Source: Methylobacterium sp. PvR107 (lineage in GTDB: Bacteria > Pseudomonadota > Alphaproteobacteria > Rhizobiales > Beijerinckiaceae). From it: a stretch of DNA of 64,000 nt. The stretch is taken from the NCBI RefSeq assembly GCF_017833295.1, contig NZ_JAFIBW010000001.1, positions 5,890,001-5,954,000 of the forward strand, given 5' to 3'. Positions 53,401-62,356 of the stretch are shown here, piece by piece (the stretch's first letter is position 1; each line of letters starts with the position of its first letter). A model generated the notes under the pieces. It ran no database searches. It was not told where the DNA came from and worked only from the letters and a program-made list of their open reading frames with translations. Position numbers and translations under genes: made by a program.

Positions 53401-53677
53401 CACCGGCGCGCGACGTCGAGCGGATCCCGGTCAGCGCCGGCGCCCCCGCCATGGCGTTCTCCACCGGGAAGGTGACGAGCCGCTCGACCTCCAGGGGGCC
53501 CAGGCCCGGCGACAGGGTCAGGATCATCACCTGCTTGGGCGAGATGTCCGGCACCGCGTCGATCGACAGGCCTTCGAGGTTGGCGATGCCCCCCGCCGCG
53601 GCGGCGAGCGCCACCACCAGGACCAGGAGGCGGCGGCGGATCAGAAGGGCGAACCAGGCTCGCATCGGGCGCCTCAA
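50498..53677 (-). CDS. Heavy-metal efflux RND transporter, CzcA/CusA family
   Basis: 1059 residues, full length. HME-RND marks: DAVPDISPKQVMILTLSPGLGPLEVERLVTFPVENAMAGAP, RSTSRAGVSAVYVTFADG, the membrane segment LMSLGAIDFGLIVDGAVVMIENV, and a second half with matching transmembrane block (LIFLNVPMAATGGILALTLRDMPFSISAAIGFIATFGIAILNGVVLTSYI). It pumps divalent or monovalent metal cations out of the cell by proton antiport with an adaptor and outer-membrane channel. The adaptor gene overlaps upstream (ATGA). No outer-membrane factor gene is adjacent, so a distant one must be used. Substrate not readable with confidence. Confidence 0.9.
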   Translation of the reverse strand: MRRPMRAWFALLIRRRLLVLVVALAAAAGGIANLEGLSIDAVPDISPKQVMILTLSPGLGPLEVERLVTFPVENAMAGAPALTGIRSTSRAGVSAVYVTFADGMALAEARNQVFQRLPAAKSLMPAGVGDPQMGPMATGLGEVYQFELRGPAYTPMQLRRTLQWTIAPKLKLTPGIADVNIYGGEMPTYEVRVSADALRRYGVTLAQVYTALADNNAARGGAYIAHNDQQEVIRGLGLAKGPDDIATMVVATGPGGVPVTLATLGQVVEAPKVRLGAVTHDAAGETVVGIALMQVGENASAVVAEVKRTVDELRPQLPPGMAIVPYYDRSALVDRTIHTVAHNLLEGAVLVVVVLLLLLGNLRAGLIVAAAIPLAMLMAFAGMRLLGLSGNLMSLGAIDFGLIVDGAVVMIENVLRARGAHPDRPARGLVRDAAAEVARPVTFAVAIIILVYVPILALQGVAGKMFVPMALTVILALGSSLVVTLTLMPALAAIFLVGHGVGERETRLVHWMRGAYTPVLRTAERHAGLTVLATLALFAGSCVLATRLGGEFLPKLSEGSIVVTSEKLPGIDLGASLATVGRIERVLKSFPEVKRVVSLTGSAEIPTDPMGVESTDSFITLTEPSSWTTADTQDGLVAAFDRRLKEEVPGVAYTFSQPIQMRMDDLLEGVRGDVAISLYGDDLTILKDTAEAIVRTVSAIPGAADVKAEAQAGMPALSIQVDRAKAARYGITVSDVLDVVASLGGRTSGVVYGDDNAITEIVVRLDPADRSDIERIRALPVGRSEPGREAGSRMMVPLALVASVDVASGPAQISRERLQRRISVQANVRGRDVQSFVAAARAAVDRQVTLPPRYSLVWSGQFQNLQEATARLSVVVPAALAAILVLLVVMFADIRLAGLIFLNVPMAATGGILALTLRDMPFSISAAIGFIATFGIAILNGVVLTSYIRDLEATGLAPREAATRAAAMRLRPVMMTALVAALGFLPMALSTSAGAEVQRPLATVVIGGLISATLLTLVVLPAVYPVVAGLRLPFDRRPLPASDETGETVRARRRGRLDA

Positions 53678-55023
53678 TCGGTCGCGCCGAGCAGGCTGCG
53701 CAGCAGGATCGCCTTGAGCCCGAAGCTGCCCGCGGTCGCCACGCTCTCGCCGGCCGCGACGCCGCCCTGCACCTCGACCCAGTCGGAGCGCTGGATCCCG
53801 AGCCGGAGGGCGCGCCGCTCGAACCGGTCGGCGGAGACGCGCACGAAGGCGATCGGTCCCCGCTCGGTCTGCTGGACGGCGGCCGCCGGCACGGTGACGC
53901 CGTCCCGGCCGAGATCCGCCGCGATCGTGACGGAGACGAACATGTTGGCGCGCAGGAGATCACCCGGATTGTCGAGTTCGATCCGCGCGGGCGCCGTGCT
54001 GGTCGCCGGATCGAGGGCGGCGTTCACCGAGCGGACACGTCCTTCGAAGGGAGGATGGTCCGGGATCGGGCTCTCCACCGCGGCGGAATCGCCGGCCTTC
54101 ACCCGCGCGGTATCCGGCCCGTAAAGATTCGCCAGCACCAGGATGCGGGTCGGATCGGCGACCGTGACGGCGTCGCGCCCGGTGTCGACCACCTCGCCGA
54201 GGGTGACGCCGACGCTGGTCACGATGCCGGAAATCGGGGTCACGACGGCGCTGGTGCCGAGTGCGGCCCCCTCGGCAGGGGCGAGACGCCGGTACTGCGC
54301 CCGGTACAGCTCGACATTGGCCTCGGCCGATTGGATGGCGGCCCGGGCCTTGGCGAGGTCGACCTGACGCCGCTCGACCTCCGCCTGGGCGACGCCGCCG
54401 AACTTGAGCTGCTCCTGGCCGCGCTTGAGCTGCAGCGCCGCCACCGCCTCGGATGCCTGCGCCTCGCCGAGCGCCGCCTGCGCGGCCGTGAGGCCGTTGC
54501 GCGCGTCGAGGATGCCGGCGGCGTCGAGGGTCGCCAATGTCTGGCCGGCCTCGACCCGGTCGCCCGGCTGGACCGCGAGGCTCAGGACGCGCCCCGGGGT
54601 CCGCGGCTTCAGATGCGTCACCCGGCGCTCGTCGAACGCGACGGTGCCGGGGGCGCGCACCGGCAGCACGATCCGGCGGGTCTCGGCCTGCCCGAGGGCG
54701 AGGCCGATCCGCGTCTGGCCGGCCGCGTCGAGGGTGACGCTGTCCGGATCGGCCGGGCCTTCATCGCCTTTCGTGTCGGCCGCCCCCGTCACGGGCGCGG
54801 CGGGTGCCAGACCCAGCCGGTCGCGGATCGGCGCGCGGCCGAACCAGCCCGCAACGGCGAGCGCCGCGATCAACAGGGCGAGGCGCGGGAGGACGCGGCC
54901 GGTGCGCCGGCTCGGCGGGCGGGCCGATTCGCGATCCCCCGCGCGCGCCGACCCGGCGGGCGCGGCGCGATCGTCCGTCCCGGAATCCCGGGCGGCCGGT
55001 CCCGGCTCGACGTTCAGCGACAT
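53674..55023 (-). CDS. RND efflux periplasmic adaptor (CzcB/CusB-like)
   Basis: 449 residues from ATG 55023. One N-terminal membrane anchor (about 45-65, VLPRLALLIAALAVAGWFG), then a barrel-sandwich half (VRAPGTVAFDERRVTHLKPRTPGRVLSLAVQPGDRVEAGQTLATLD). The alpha-hairpin spans about 175-260 (GLTAAQAALGEAQASEAVAALQLKRGQEQL). The second lipoyl half is AVVTPISGIVTSVGVTLGEVVDTG, followed by a beta-barrel and membrane-proximal domain. Couples CzcA to the outer membrane. The last bases overlap the pump start. Confidence 0.88.
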   Translation of the reverse strand: MSLNVEPGPAARDSGTDDRAAPAGSARAGDRESARPPSRRTGRVLPRLALLIAALAVAGWFGRAPIRDRLGLAPAAPVTGAADTKGDEGPADPDSVTLDAAGQTRIGLALGQAETRRIVLPVRAPGTVAFDERRVTHLKPRTPGRVLSLAVQPGDRVEAGQTLATLDAAGILDARNGLTAAQAALGEAQASEAVAALQLKRGQEQLKFGGVAQAEVERRQVDLAKARAAIQSAEANVELYRAQYRRLAPAEGAALGTSAVVTPISGIVTSVGVTLGEVVDTGRDAVTVADPTRILVLANLYGPDTARVKAGDSAAVESPIPDHPPFEGRVRSVNAALDPATSTAPARIELDNPGDLLRANMFVSVTIAADLGRDGVTVPAAAVQQTERGPIAFVRVSADRFERRALRLGIQRSDWVEVQGGVAAGESVATAGSFGLKAILLRSLLGATD

Positions 55024-55087
55024 GCGCGCCGCCGCAACCGGCCAGGCAGGGGGGCGACGGCCGCGCCCTGAGACTCGCCGCGCCGCC

Positions 55088-55285
55088 TCATGCGTCGAGG
55101 CCCGGCGGCAGGACATCCTCGGTGACGAACCGACCGGTCTCGACCTCGCGGACCACGATCTCGTAGCCTTCGCAGCGCAGCTCCTTGAGCCGCGCGAGGG
55201 AGACGTAGGTCCCGGTCTCGACGTCGTACAGGCGGCTCTGCGCGTAGCGGTTGATCAGGCGCCGCGGGCGCCGCTTCCTAGGCAT
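55088..55285 (-). CDS. PhaR N-domain-like small regulator (65 aa)
   Basis: ATG 55285. PRRLINRYAQSRLYDVETGTYVSLARLKELRCEGYEIVVREVETGRFVTEDVLPP closely follows the PHB/PHA-accumulation regulator DNA-binding domain (I-x-K/R-Y-x-x-x-R-L-Y-D-T--S-x-Y-V-x-L). Here it stands alone without the second PhaR domain. Located between the adaptor and a divergent two-component system; target unknown. Confidence 0.7.
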   Translation of the reverse strand: MPRKRRPRRLINRYAQSRLYDVETGTYVSLARLKELRCEGYEIVVREVETGRFVTEDVLPPGLDA

Positions 55286-55554
55286 GGCCCATCGGCCTCC
55301 CGCCGAACGGGACGGCGTGGATCGGGCAGGGGCATCGGGACCGGGGCCGCATCGCTGGAATCCGAAGAGCACGCCATCCGGCGCGGCGCGCGGGAACGGG
55401 CTAGAGTCATTCCAACAAAGGAGCCAACGTGGTGCGGTGCCATTAAATTCGGGTTCACAGTGGCGGCCGCGGGGCGATTTGTGCCGCGAAGTCCGGCACA
55501 AGGGAGTCGAGCCGGTTCGCGGGCCGATGCGTGGACCGGAGGCGGGGGCGGGGC
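55286..55554. promoter_or_regulatory. Divergent regulatory region between the PhaR-like gene and the two-component system
   Basis: About 270 bp between oppositely transcribed regulators. AT-richer patch at about 55400-55460. Because the OmpR-type regulator next door is likely to control the metal pump, its binding sites may lie here, but no repeat pattern was clear. Confidence 0.35.
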
Positions 55555-56232
55555 GTGGCGAGGCTGCTGCTCATCGAGGATGATTCCGAGACGGCGGCCG
55601 ACGTGCGCGACGACCTGCGCGGGCGCGGCCACGACGTCGCCTGGGCCGCGACCGGACCTGAGGGCGCGCGGGCGGCACGGGACGGCGGCTGGGGGGCGAT
55701 CATCCTCGACCGGATGTTGCCCGGCCGCGACGGCCTCAGCGTGCTCCAGGACCTCCGCCTGGAGGGGGACCGCACCCCGGCGCTGGTCCTGAGCGCGCTG
55801 GGCGACGTCGACGAGCGGATCCGCGGCCTTCGGGCGGGCGGCGACGACTACCTCGCCAAACCCTTCGCGCTGGGCGAACTCGCCGCGCGCATCGAGGCGC
55901 TGCTGCGACGGCCGGTCGACAGCCCCGAGACGGTCCTGCACGTCGGCAGCCTGGAGATCGACCTGATCGCCGGCACCGGCCGGCGCGGCGCGCGCGACCT
56001 CGAACTGCTGCCGCGCGAACTCAAGCTCCTCGCCTACCTGATGCGCCGGCCCGGCCAGATCGTGACCCGGGCGATGCTGTTCGAGGAGGTCTGGAACTAC
56101 CGCTTCACGCCGAAATCCAACCTGATCGACGTCCATGTCGGGCGTCTGCGCCGGAAGCTGGAAGCGGGCGGCGAGGCGCCGCTGATCCACAGCGTGCGCG
56201 GCACCGGGTTCACGCTCGCGCCCGATGGCTGA
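55555..56232 (+). CDS. OmpR/PhoB-family response regulator
   Basis: GTG 55555 (an ATG at 55531 is possible). Receiver: LLLIEDDSET, acceptor Asp at about 52 in AIILDRMLPGRDGL, Thr/Ser in LVLSALGD, Lys in YLAKPFALGE. Winged-helix output from about 135: RDLELLPRELKLLAYLMRRPGQIVTRAMLFEEVWNYRF, SNLIDVHVGRLRRKLE, IHSVRGTGFTL. Overlaps its kinase gene by 8 nt. By position it may be a metal-responsive regulator (CzcR-like), inferred only from context. Confidence 0.92.
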   Translation: MARLLLIEDDSETAADVRDDLRGRGHDVAWAATGPEGARAARDGGWGAIILDRMLPGRDGLSVLQDLRLEGDRTPALVLSALGDVDERIRGLRAGGDDYLAKPFALGELAARIEALLRRPVDSPETVLHVGSLEIDLIAGTGRRGARDLELLPRELKLLAYLMRRPGQIVTRAMLFEEVWNYRFTPKSNLIDVHVGRLRRKLEAGGEAPLIHSVRGTGFTLAPDG

Positions 56233-57637
56233 CCTGCTGCGCTCGACCGCCCTCCGCTGGGCACTCGGCATCGCCCTGTGGTCCACGCTGCTCGCCCTGG
56301 CGATGTTCGCCTTCGTCTACTGGCAGACGGCCGAGTATCTCCGCGAGGAACTCGCCGAGACGCTGCGGCTGGAGGTCCGGGCGGCGGCGGCCGACGACGC
56401 GGCCGCCGCGAACCGCGTGGACACCTGGGTCGCGATGGATCCCCACGCCACCCATTACGGCGGCCTGTTCGCCCTGGACGGGACGCGCCGGGCGGGCAAT
56501 CTCGGCGCGGTGCCGGACCATCTGGCCCGCGACGGCGACGCCTACCGGGTGAGCGCGACGGTCGACATCGCGGGACGCTCGCTTCAGGACGAGATCTGGG
56601 CGGCCGCGCTGACCCTCGCCGACGGCCGCATCGTGGTGATCGCGCACGACACCGACGAGATCGACCGGGTGCGGGCCACGACCCTGCGGGCCCTCGGGCT
56701 CGGGCTGGTGCCGACGCTGGCGCTCTCCGTCCTCGGCGGCCTGCTGCTCACGAGCCGCGCGCGCCGCCGCCTCGCCGCCACCGAGGCCGCCGTGGCCGAG
56801 GTGATGCGCGGCGACCTGCGCCGGCGCCTGCCGGTCGGCGATCACGACGACGAATTCGACCGCCTGACCCGGACGGTCAACCGGATGCTCGACGAGATCG
56901 AGCACCTGATGGGCGAAGTCCGCAGCGTCGGCGATGCGGTGGCGCATGACCTGCGCACGCCGCTCACGCGCCTGCGCGCCCGGCTGGAGCGCACGCGCTC
57001 ACAGGCCCGGAGCGTCGCGGAATTCCACGAGGCGATCGATCAGGGCCTCATCTGGATCGACCAGACCCTGGCCATGGTCACCGCCGTGCTGCGGATCGGC
57101 GAGATGGAGGACGGGCGCCGCCGCGGCGCGTTCGCCCGGGTCGACCTCGGCGAGGTGGCGGCGGTCGCGGTCGAGTTCTTCGCGCCGCTCGCCGAGGAGA
57201 GGGACATCGACCTCGCGCTCTCGGTCGCGCCCGGCGCGCACGTCATCGACGGCGACCGCGACCTGTGCTTCGAGGCCGTGTCGAACCTGCTCGACAACGC
57301 GCTCAAATTCACGCCGCCTGGCGGCCGCGTACGCGCCGGCTTGCAGCGCACCGACGACGCGGTCGTCGTGACGATCGGCGATACCGGGCCCGGTCTGCCG
57401 CCAGGGGAGCGGACCACCGTGTTCCACCGCTTCTACCGCTCCGAAGCGGCGCGCCACACCCCGGGTCACGGCCTGGGCTTGAGCCTCGTGGCGGCGATCG
57501 TGAAGCTCCACGGTGCGGGCGTGACGATCCGGGACGCACCGGGCGGCGGCTGCCATGTCGCGCTGCGCTTCCCGATCGCCGAGGCGGCCGAGGCCCACGC
57601 GGATACGGTTCGGTCCGGCCACAATCCGGCACGATAG
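56225..57637 (+). CDS. Sensor histidine kinase
   Basis: 470 residues. Membrane helices at about 12-34 and 155-178 enclose a short periplasmic sensor (about 35-154). HAMP follows, then DAVAHDLRTPLTRLRARLE with phospho-acceptor His at about 241. HATPase motifs: NLLDNALKFTPPGG (N box), GDTGPGLPPGE (G1), HGLGLSLVAAIVKLHG (G2). Intact; pairs with the regulator at 55555. Confidence 0.92.
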   Translation: MADLLRSTALRWALGIALWSTLLALAMFAFVYWQTAEYLREELAETLRLEVRAAAADDAAAANRVDTWVAMDPHATHYGGLFALDGTRRAGNLGAVPDHLARDGDAYRVSATVDIAGRSLQDEIWAAALTLADGRIVVIAHDTDEIDRVRATTLRALGLGLVPTLALSVLGGLLLTSRARRRLAATEAAVAEVMRGDLRRRLPVGDHDDEFDRLTRTVNRMLDEIEHLMGEVRSVGDAVAHDLRTPLTRLRARLERTRSQARSVAEFHEAIDQGLIWIDQTLAMVTAVLRIGEMEDGRRRGAFARVDLGEVAAVAVEFFAPLAEERDIDLALSVAPGAHVIDGDRDLCFEAVSNLLDNALKFTPPGGRVRAGLQRTDDAVVVTIGDTGPGLPPGERTTVFHRFYRSEAARHTPGHGLGLSLVAAIVKLHGAGVTIRDAPGGGCHVALRFPIAEAAEAHADTVRSGHNPAR

Positions 57638-57773
57638 CCTCGGATCCGAGCACCTGATTCACATAATCGTGCGGATATCAGTCCTTCACAAAATGAACTC
57701 GAGTCTAATTCCGAGCGAAAGCGGTGGTTAAGCCTCGACATGGCAAGCCGTCGGTCCCGACCGGGGGCTTGGC

Positions 57774-59333
57774 GTGGATGTGCCGATGATTCTGTTGCGG
57801 CACGTGGGTTCGTGGCTCGGTTCGGCCCGGACCTGGATCGCCCTCGGCGTCCTCGCGCCGGTCGGCATGCTGGCGGCGTCCGGCCTGATGCTGCTCGATC
57901 TGCGTCAGGATGCCTGGGACAAGGCCGAGCAGACCTCGCGGAACCTCCTGCAGGTGCTGGAGCGCGACATCGCGCGCAATATCGAGATGTATGATCTCTC
58001 GATCCGGGCCGCCGTCGAGAATCTGCGGGCCCCGGGCCTGGGGCAGGCCAGCGCGCAGATGCGCCAGCTCATCCTGTTCGATCGCGCGGCCACCGCCCGC
58101 GACATGGGCGTGATGCTCATCCTGGATGAGCGCGGCGACATCGTCGACGATATCGATGCCGTGCCGGCCCGCACGGGCAATTACGCGGACCGGGAGTACT
58201 TCCAGGTTCACAGGGCGCGCGCGGGGCTGGGCCTTCATGTCGGAACGCCGATCGTCTCGCGCCTGACCGGAGAGCCCATGCTCCCGTTCAGCCGCCGCGT
58301 CGACAAGCCGGACGGCAGCTTCGGCGGCGTGGTCCTGGGCAGCCTGAAGCTGTCGTACTTCGCGCACCTGTTCGGCGAGATCGACCTCGGCCGCGGCGGC
58401 GCGATCAACCTCTACCTGAACGACGGCACCCGCCTCATGCGCTACCCGTCCGAGCAGGCCGATATCGGGGCGAACATCGCGCAGGCGCCCACCTTCCGGA
58501 GATTCGTGCGGGAGGGCCGCGGCAGCTTCGTCGCCACCTCGGTGCGCGACGGGATCGCGCGCTACTACACCTTCACGCGCGTCGGTGCCCTGCCGCTGAT
58601 CCTGAACGTCGCCCTGGCCAGCAGCGACGTCGAGGCGGACTGGTATGCACGGGCGACCGTGATCGGCGGCGTCCTGCTGGTGCTGTGCGGGCTCACGATC
58701 GCGCTCTCCCTGCTGTTCGGGCGCGAGTTGCGCCGGCGGGAGGCGATGCGGGCCGAGCTGGCTGCGCTGTCGCGCACGGACGCCCTGACGGGGCTGCCGA
58801 ACCGCCGCTGCTTCGAGGACCGGTTCGCGCGGGCGCGGGACGCGGCCCGCGACGAGGGCCGTCCGCTGGCGCTGCTCATCGTCGATGCCGACCATTTCAA
58901 GCGCTACAACGATCGGTACGGGCACCCGGTGGGCGACGAGGTGTTGAAGGGCCTGGCACGCCGCCTCGCAGCGAGCGTCCACCGCCCGGAGGATCTCGTC
59001 AGCCGCATCGGCGGCGAGGAATTCGCGATCCTGCTGCCGGACACCGACGAGGCCGGCGCCCTGCGCATCGCCGACAGGGTCCATGCCGAGGTCCGCGCGC
59101 TCACGGTGGCGTCCGCGGGGATCGGGGCAGGGGCCGTCACGGTGAGCATCGGGCTCGCCTGCACGGGACCGGGCCATGGCCGGGGCATGTCCGTGCCGGA
59201 CCTGTACCGGCTGGCCGACGGCGCGCTCTACGAGGCCAAGGCGGACGGCCGCAATCAGACCCGCTGCGCCGCGCCGCAGGGCATGCCGGCGACGCCCCCG
59301 CGGGGAACCTTGCTGCTGGTGAGCACCTCCTGA
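57774..59333 (+). CDS. Membrane diguanylate cyclase with periplasmic sensor
   Basis: 519 residues. Membrane helices at about 20-42 and 288-310 flank a dCACHE-like sensor (DREYFQVHRARAGLGLHVGTPIVSRLTGEPMLPFSRRV). The GGDEF domain (about 335-500) has DALTGLPNRRCFEDRF, VDADHFKRYNDRYGHPVGDEVL and active-site GGEEF at about 412. RPED at about 403 is an intact inhibitory I-site (R-x-x-D, five residues before GG). Makes c-di-GMP from two GTP in response to an external signal, with product feedback. An AT-richer leader (57640-57770) is the likely promoter. Confidence 0.92.
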   Translation: MDVPMILLRHVGSWLGSARTWIALGVLAPVGMLAASGLMLLDLRQDAWDKAEQTSRNLLQVLERDIARNIEMYDLSIRAAVENLRAPGLGQASAQMRQLILFDRAATARDMGVMLILDERGDIVDDIDAVPARTGNYADREYFQVHRARAGLGLHVGTPIVSRLTGEPMLPFSRRVDKPDGSFGGVVLGSLKLSYFAHLFGEIDLGRGGAINLYLNDGTRLMRYPSEQADIGANIAQAPTFRRFVREGRGSFVATSVRDGIARYYTFTRVGALPLILNVALASSDVEADWYARATVIGGVLLVLCGLTIALSLLFGRELRRREAMRAELAALSRTDALTGLPNRRCFEDRFARARDAARDEGRPLALLIVDADHFKRYNDRYGHPVGDEVLKGLARRLAASVHRPEDLVSRIGGEEFAILLPDTDEAGALRIADRVHAEVRALTVASAGIGAGAVTVSIGLACTGPGHGRGMSVPDLYRLADGALYEAKADGRNQTRCAAPQGMPATPPRGTLLLVSTS

Positions 59334-59598
59334 CCGCGCGCGAATCCGCTGCGGGCCCATCGCATCCGCCGGTCCGGAAGCCCGACGCCGAGCTCCTCAA
59401 TCATGTCGATCGCGCTCGGAGGGTTCGTCGGCCGCGTCCCGCGCGGCGAGACGCGCGGGCGTTGCACCAGCATTCTCGGCATAGCGTCAGGACGCCGAGG
59501 GGATCCTGGGCTTGGCTCTCGGCGTCTGTGCCGTTTGAGCGCGCATCCGCCTTCGTCAGCGCGGTGGACCGGCGGCGCCCGGGGTGTCGGCGCGGGTC

Positions 59599-62298
59599 CT
59601 AGGCTGCGGCCCTGTGGCCCCGTGTCTGCCGGTCGAGCCCCGCCATCGTGGCGTCGAGCAGCCACTCCAGCGCGTCGCACGCGGACGGCGCTTCGGTGCA
59701 CGCCGAATCCCGGGCCGCCAGCTCGATGGCCCGCAGCGGCTCGACCAGAGCGCGCGCGCCGATGTTGGCGCTCATGGATTTCAGGCTGTGCGCCGCCTTG
59801 GCGATGGCCGGCTGATCCGAGGCGGTGAGGGCGGCGCGCAGAGCGGACAGCGCCTGGGGGGCCTGCGCCCGGTACAGGTCGAGAATGCGGTCCAGGAAGG
59901 CGCCGTCCCCGAGGCCGAGAAGGCCGTCCAGCACCTCGGCGTCGAGCAGATCGTCGGGTACCGGCGCCGCGTCCCGCAGCGCGTCCGATCCGGTCCCGGC
60001 GACGGCGCCCGACGCCGCGTCCCGGAGCGCCGACGCGTGCGTCTGCAGGAGCTCGGCCAACTGCCGCAGCGTGAACGGCTTCGCGAGCGTCCCATCCATG
60101 CCGGCCGCCGCCGCCGCCTCGGCCGCCTCGGCCAGGACGTGAGCGGTGAGCGCGATGATCGGGGTGCGGCGGCCTCCGGCGGACGCCTCGCGCTGCCGGA
60201 TCGCCCGGGCGGCGGCGAAACCGTCGAGCACCGGCATGCTGCCGTCCATCAGGATCAGGTCGAACGGCCGCGCGCCGGCTTCCTGCACGGCCGCGGCCCC
60301 GTCCTCCACCGCCACGACGTCGGTGACGCCGCAACGTGCCAGGGCCTCCACGGCGACCTCGCGGTTGACCGCGCTGTCGTCGGCGACGAGCACGCGCGCG
60401 CCCGGGAAGCGCGGCAGCGCCTCTTTCGGCACGGGGCGCGGGGCGGAGGCGACGAGGGTGCCGCCCTCCGCGAGCGCCGCGAGGACGGGCTGCCACTCCG
60501 CCTGGACCACCGGCCAGCGCAGGACCTCGTCCGCGAGCCCGGCCCGGAGCACCCGGTCGGCGGCCTCGTCCCCGGCCGGTCCGAGGGCGAGGACGCGCGC
60601 CGCACCCTCCGGCCGACGGCCCGCCGCCGCGAGGGCGGCGGCGTCGAGGATCCAGTGGGCTTTCGCCCCGCCGGCCGCCTCGACGGCCTCGAACCCGGCC
60701 ACCGCGAGGCTGGACGCGAGGGCGTCCCGGGTGGCGGGGCCGGCGGTGCGCAGGACGACCGAAGCCGGAACGCCCGCGCGCCGCAGGATCGGCCGGGCGG
60801 CCTCGACGGTCTCCACGGGGATGCGCGCCGAGAAGGTCGATCCCACACCGACGCGGCTCGCGACCGCCACGGTGCCGCCCATCGCCTCGACGATCCGCTG
60901 GGCGATCGAGAGCCCGAGGCCGGTGCCGCCGAAGCGCCGGGTGGTGGATTGGTCGGCCTGCGAGAAGGCCGAGAAGATCGTGGCGAGCTTGTCCTGCGGG
61001 ATGCCGATGCCGGTATCGGTGACGGCGACGCGCAGGCATCCGTCGGCCTCGATCGACAGCCGGACGCAGACATGCCCGGCCTCGGTGAACTTCAGGGCGT
61101 TCGACACGAAGTTGCTCACCACCTGCCCGAGGCGGACGGAATCGCCGAGGATCGCCCGCGGCACATCCGGCGCCACCGAGGCCGCGAGGTCGAGCCCGGC
61201 CGACCGGGCTCGCTCGGCGAACAGGGTGATGGCCGTGTCGACAATCTCGGCCGGGTTCACGGCCACGCGCTCGAGATCGAGCTTGCCGGCCTCGACCTTC
61301 GCGAAGTCGAGGATGTCGTTGATGATGGCCATCAGCGACTGGCCGGACCGGGCGATCACCTCGGCGTAGCGGCGCTGGCGCACCGGTAGGTCGGAACGCG
61401 CCAGCAGCTCGGCCATCACGAGCACGCCGTTCATCGGCGTCCGGATCTCGTGGCTCATCGTGGCGAGGAAGCTCGACTTGGCGGCGTTGGCGCTCTCGGC
61501 GGCCTGCTTCGCCTCGCTCAGGTCCACCGTCCGGGCGCGGACCTCCTCCTCGAGGTGGGCGCTGTGGGCGGCGAGCTGGTGATCGCGCGCGTTCACGGCC
61601 GAGAGCAGGTCGTTGAAGGTCCGCGCCAGCGCGCCGACCTCGTCGTCGCTCTCCACCAAGGCGCGCTGCGCGTAATCGTGGCGCAGGCGCGCCGCGTCCA
61701 TGGTGCGGGCGAGCGCCGCCAGCGGGCGCGTGACGCTGCGCTGCAGGTACAGCGAGACGCCGAGGCCGATGGCGATGGCGAGGAGCGCGGCCAGCGCGGC
61801 GTTCTCGCCGGCGGCCCGGACGTGGTCGAGGATGTCGTCGGTCTCGCCGATCAGGACGACGCGGCCGACCGGGCGGCCATTCTCCTTGATCGGCGCGGCC
61901 GCCCGCAGGGTCCGGGTGGCGAGCATGCGCAGGAGGGACAGGTCCTCGCCGTCCTGGGCGGTGTCTCGGGTCAGGCGCAGGCCGAGTCCCTGCTCGGCGA
62001 GCACGGACCCGTCGAGCCGCTCGATCGCACCGTAGACGACGGAGTGAACCTGGCCGATCGCCCGCAGGGACGCAGCCGCCGCGTCGGCATCGTTCTCCGC
62101 CGTCGCCCGTGCGCCGCCATGGGCGAAGACCTGGGCGACCTCCGTCAGCGCGGCGTGCTTGTCGGCGGCGTAGCGGGACACCTCGCGCCAGACCGACAGG
62201 GCCGCGGCCAGGATCAGCGCCGCCGTGACGGCGCCGGTGACGGCCAGCGCGAGACGGCCGGTCAGGGAACGCTTCGGCCTGAGCCACGCGAAGTGCAC
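59599..62298 (-). CDS. Hybrid histidine kinase with receiver and HPt domains
   Basis: 899 residues. Two membrane helices (about 12-35, 165-187) with a periplasmic region, HAMP, a coiled segment, and HisKA with ATMSHEIRTPMNGVL (His about 281). The ATPase domain (NFVSNALKFTEAG, DTGIGIPQDK, GGTGLGLSIAQRI) is followed by a degraded receiver-like region (about 500-620), a true receiver (DLILMDGSMPVLDG, Asp about 684; TLAKPFTLRQ), and a C-terminal HPt (AKAAHSLKSMSANIGA, His about 836). Complete phosphorelay in one chain; likely passes phosphate to a separate regulator such as the REC-HD-GYP protein next door (inference). Confidence 0.92.
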   Translation of the reverse strand: MHFAWLRPKRSLTGRLALAVTGAVTAALILAAALSVWREVSRYAADKHAALTEVAQVFAHGGARATAENDADAAAASLRAIGQVHSVVYGAIERLDGSVLAEQGLGLRLTRDTAQDGEDLSLLRMLATRTLRAAAPIKENGRPVGRVVLIGETDDILDHVRAAGENAALAALLAIAIGLGVSLYLQRSVTRPLAALARTMDAARLRHDYAQRALVESDDEVGALARTFNDLLSAVNARDHQLAAHSAHLEEEVRARTVDLSEAKQAAESANAAKSSFLATMSHEIRTPMNGVLVMAELLARSDLPVRQRRYAEVIARSGQSLMAIINDILDFAKVEAGKLDLERVAVNPAEIVDTAITLFAERARSAGLDLAASVAPDVPRAILGDSVRLGQVVSNFVSNALKFTEAGHVCVRLSIEADGCLRVAVTDTGIGIPQDKLATIFSAFSQADQSTTRRFGGTGLGLSIAQRIVEAMGGTVAVASRVGVGSTFSARIPVETVEAARPILRRAGVPASVVLRTAGPATRDALASSLAVAGFEAVEAAGGAKAHWILDAAALAAAGRRPEGAARVLALGPAGDEAADRVLRAGLADEVLRWPVVQAEWQPVLAALAEGGTLVASAPRPVPKEALPRFPGARVLVADDSAVNREVAVEALARCGVTDVVAVEDGAAAVQEAGARPFDLILMDGSMPVLDGFAAARAIRQREASAGGRRTPIIALTAHVLAEAAEAAAAAGMDGTLAKPFTLRQLAELLQTHASALRDAASGAVAGTGSDALRDAAPVPDDLLDAEVLDGLLGLGDGAFLDRILDLYRAQAPQALSALRAALTASDQPAIAKAAHSLKSMSANIGARALVEPLRAIELAARDSACTEAPSACDALEWLLDATMAGLDRQTRGHRAAA

Positions 62299-62356
62299 GG
62301 TACGCTCCTGTACGGGGCCGGACGGGCCCGATCGAGGGGAGGGCGGGGGTCTCGGA

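Noticed and set aside
51231..53963. 910-codon minus-strand frame beside the RND pump
   Set aside because: Same strand but different frame from the pump; Arg/Gly/Pro-rich and without RND motifs.
59255..62287. 1010-codon minus-strand frame over the hybrid kinase
   Set aside because: Out-of-frame shadow; the in-frame protein contains all kinase boxes.
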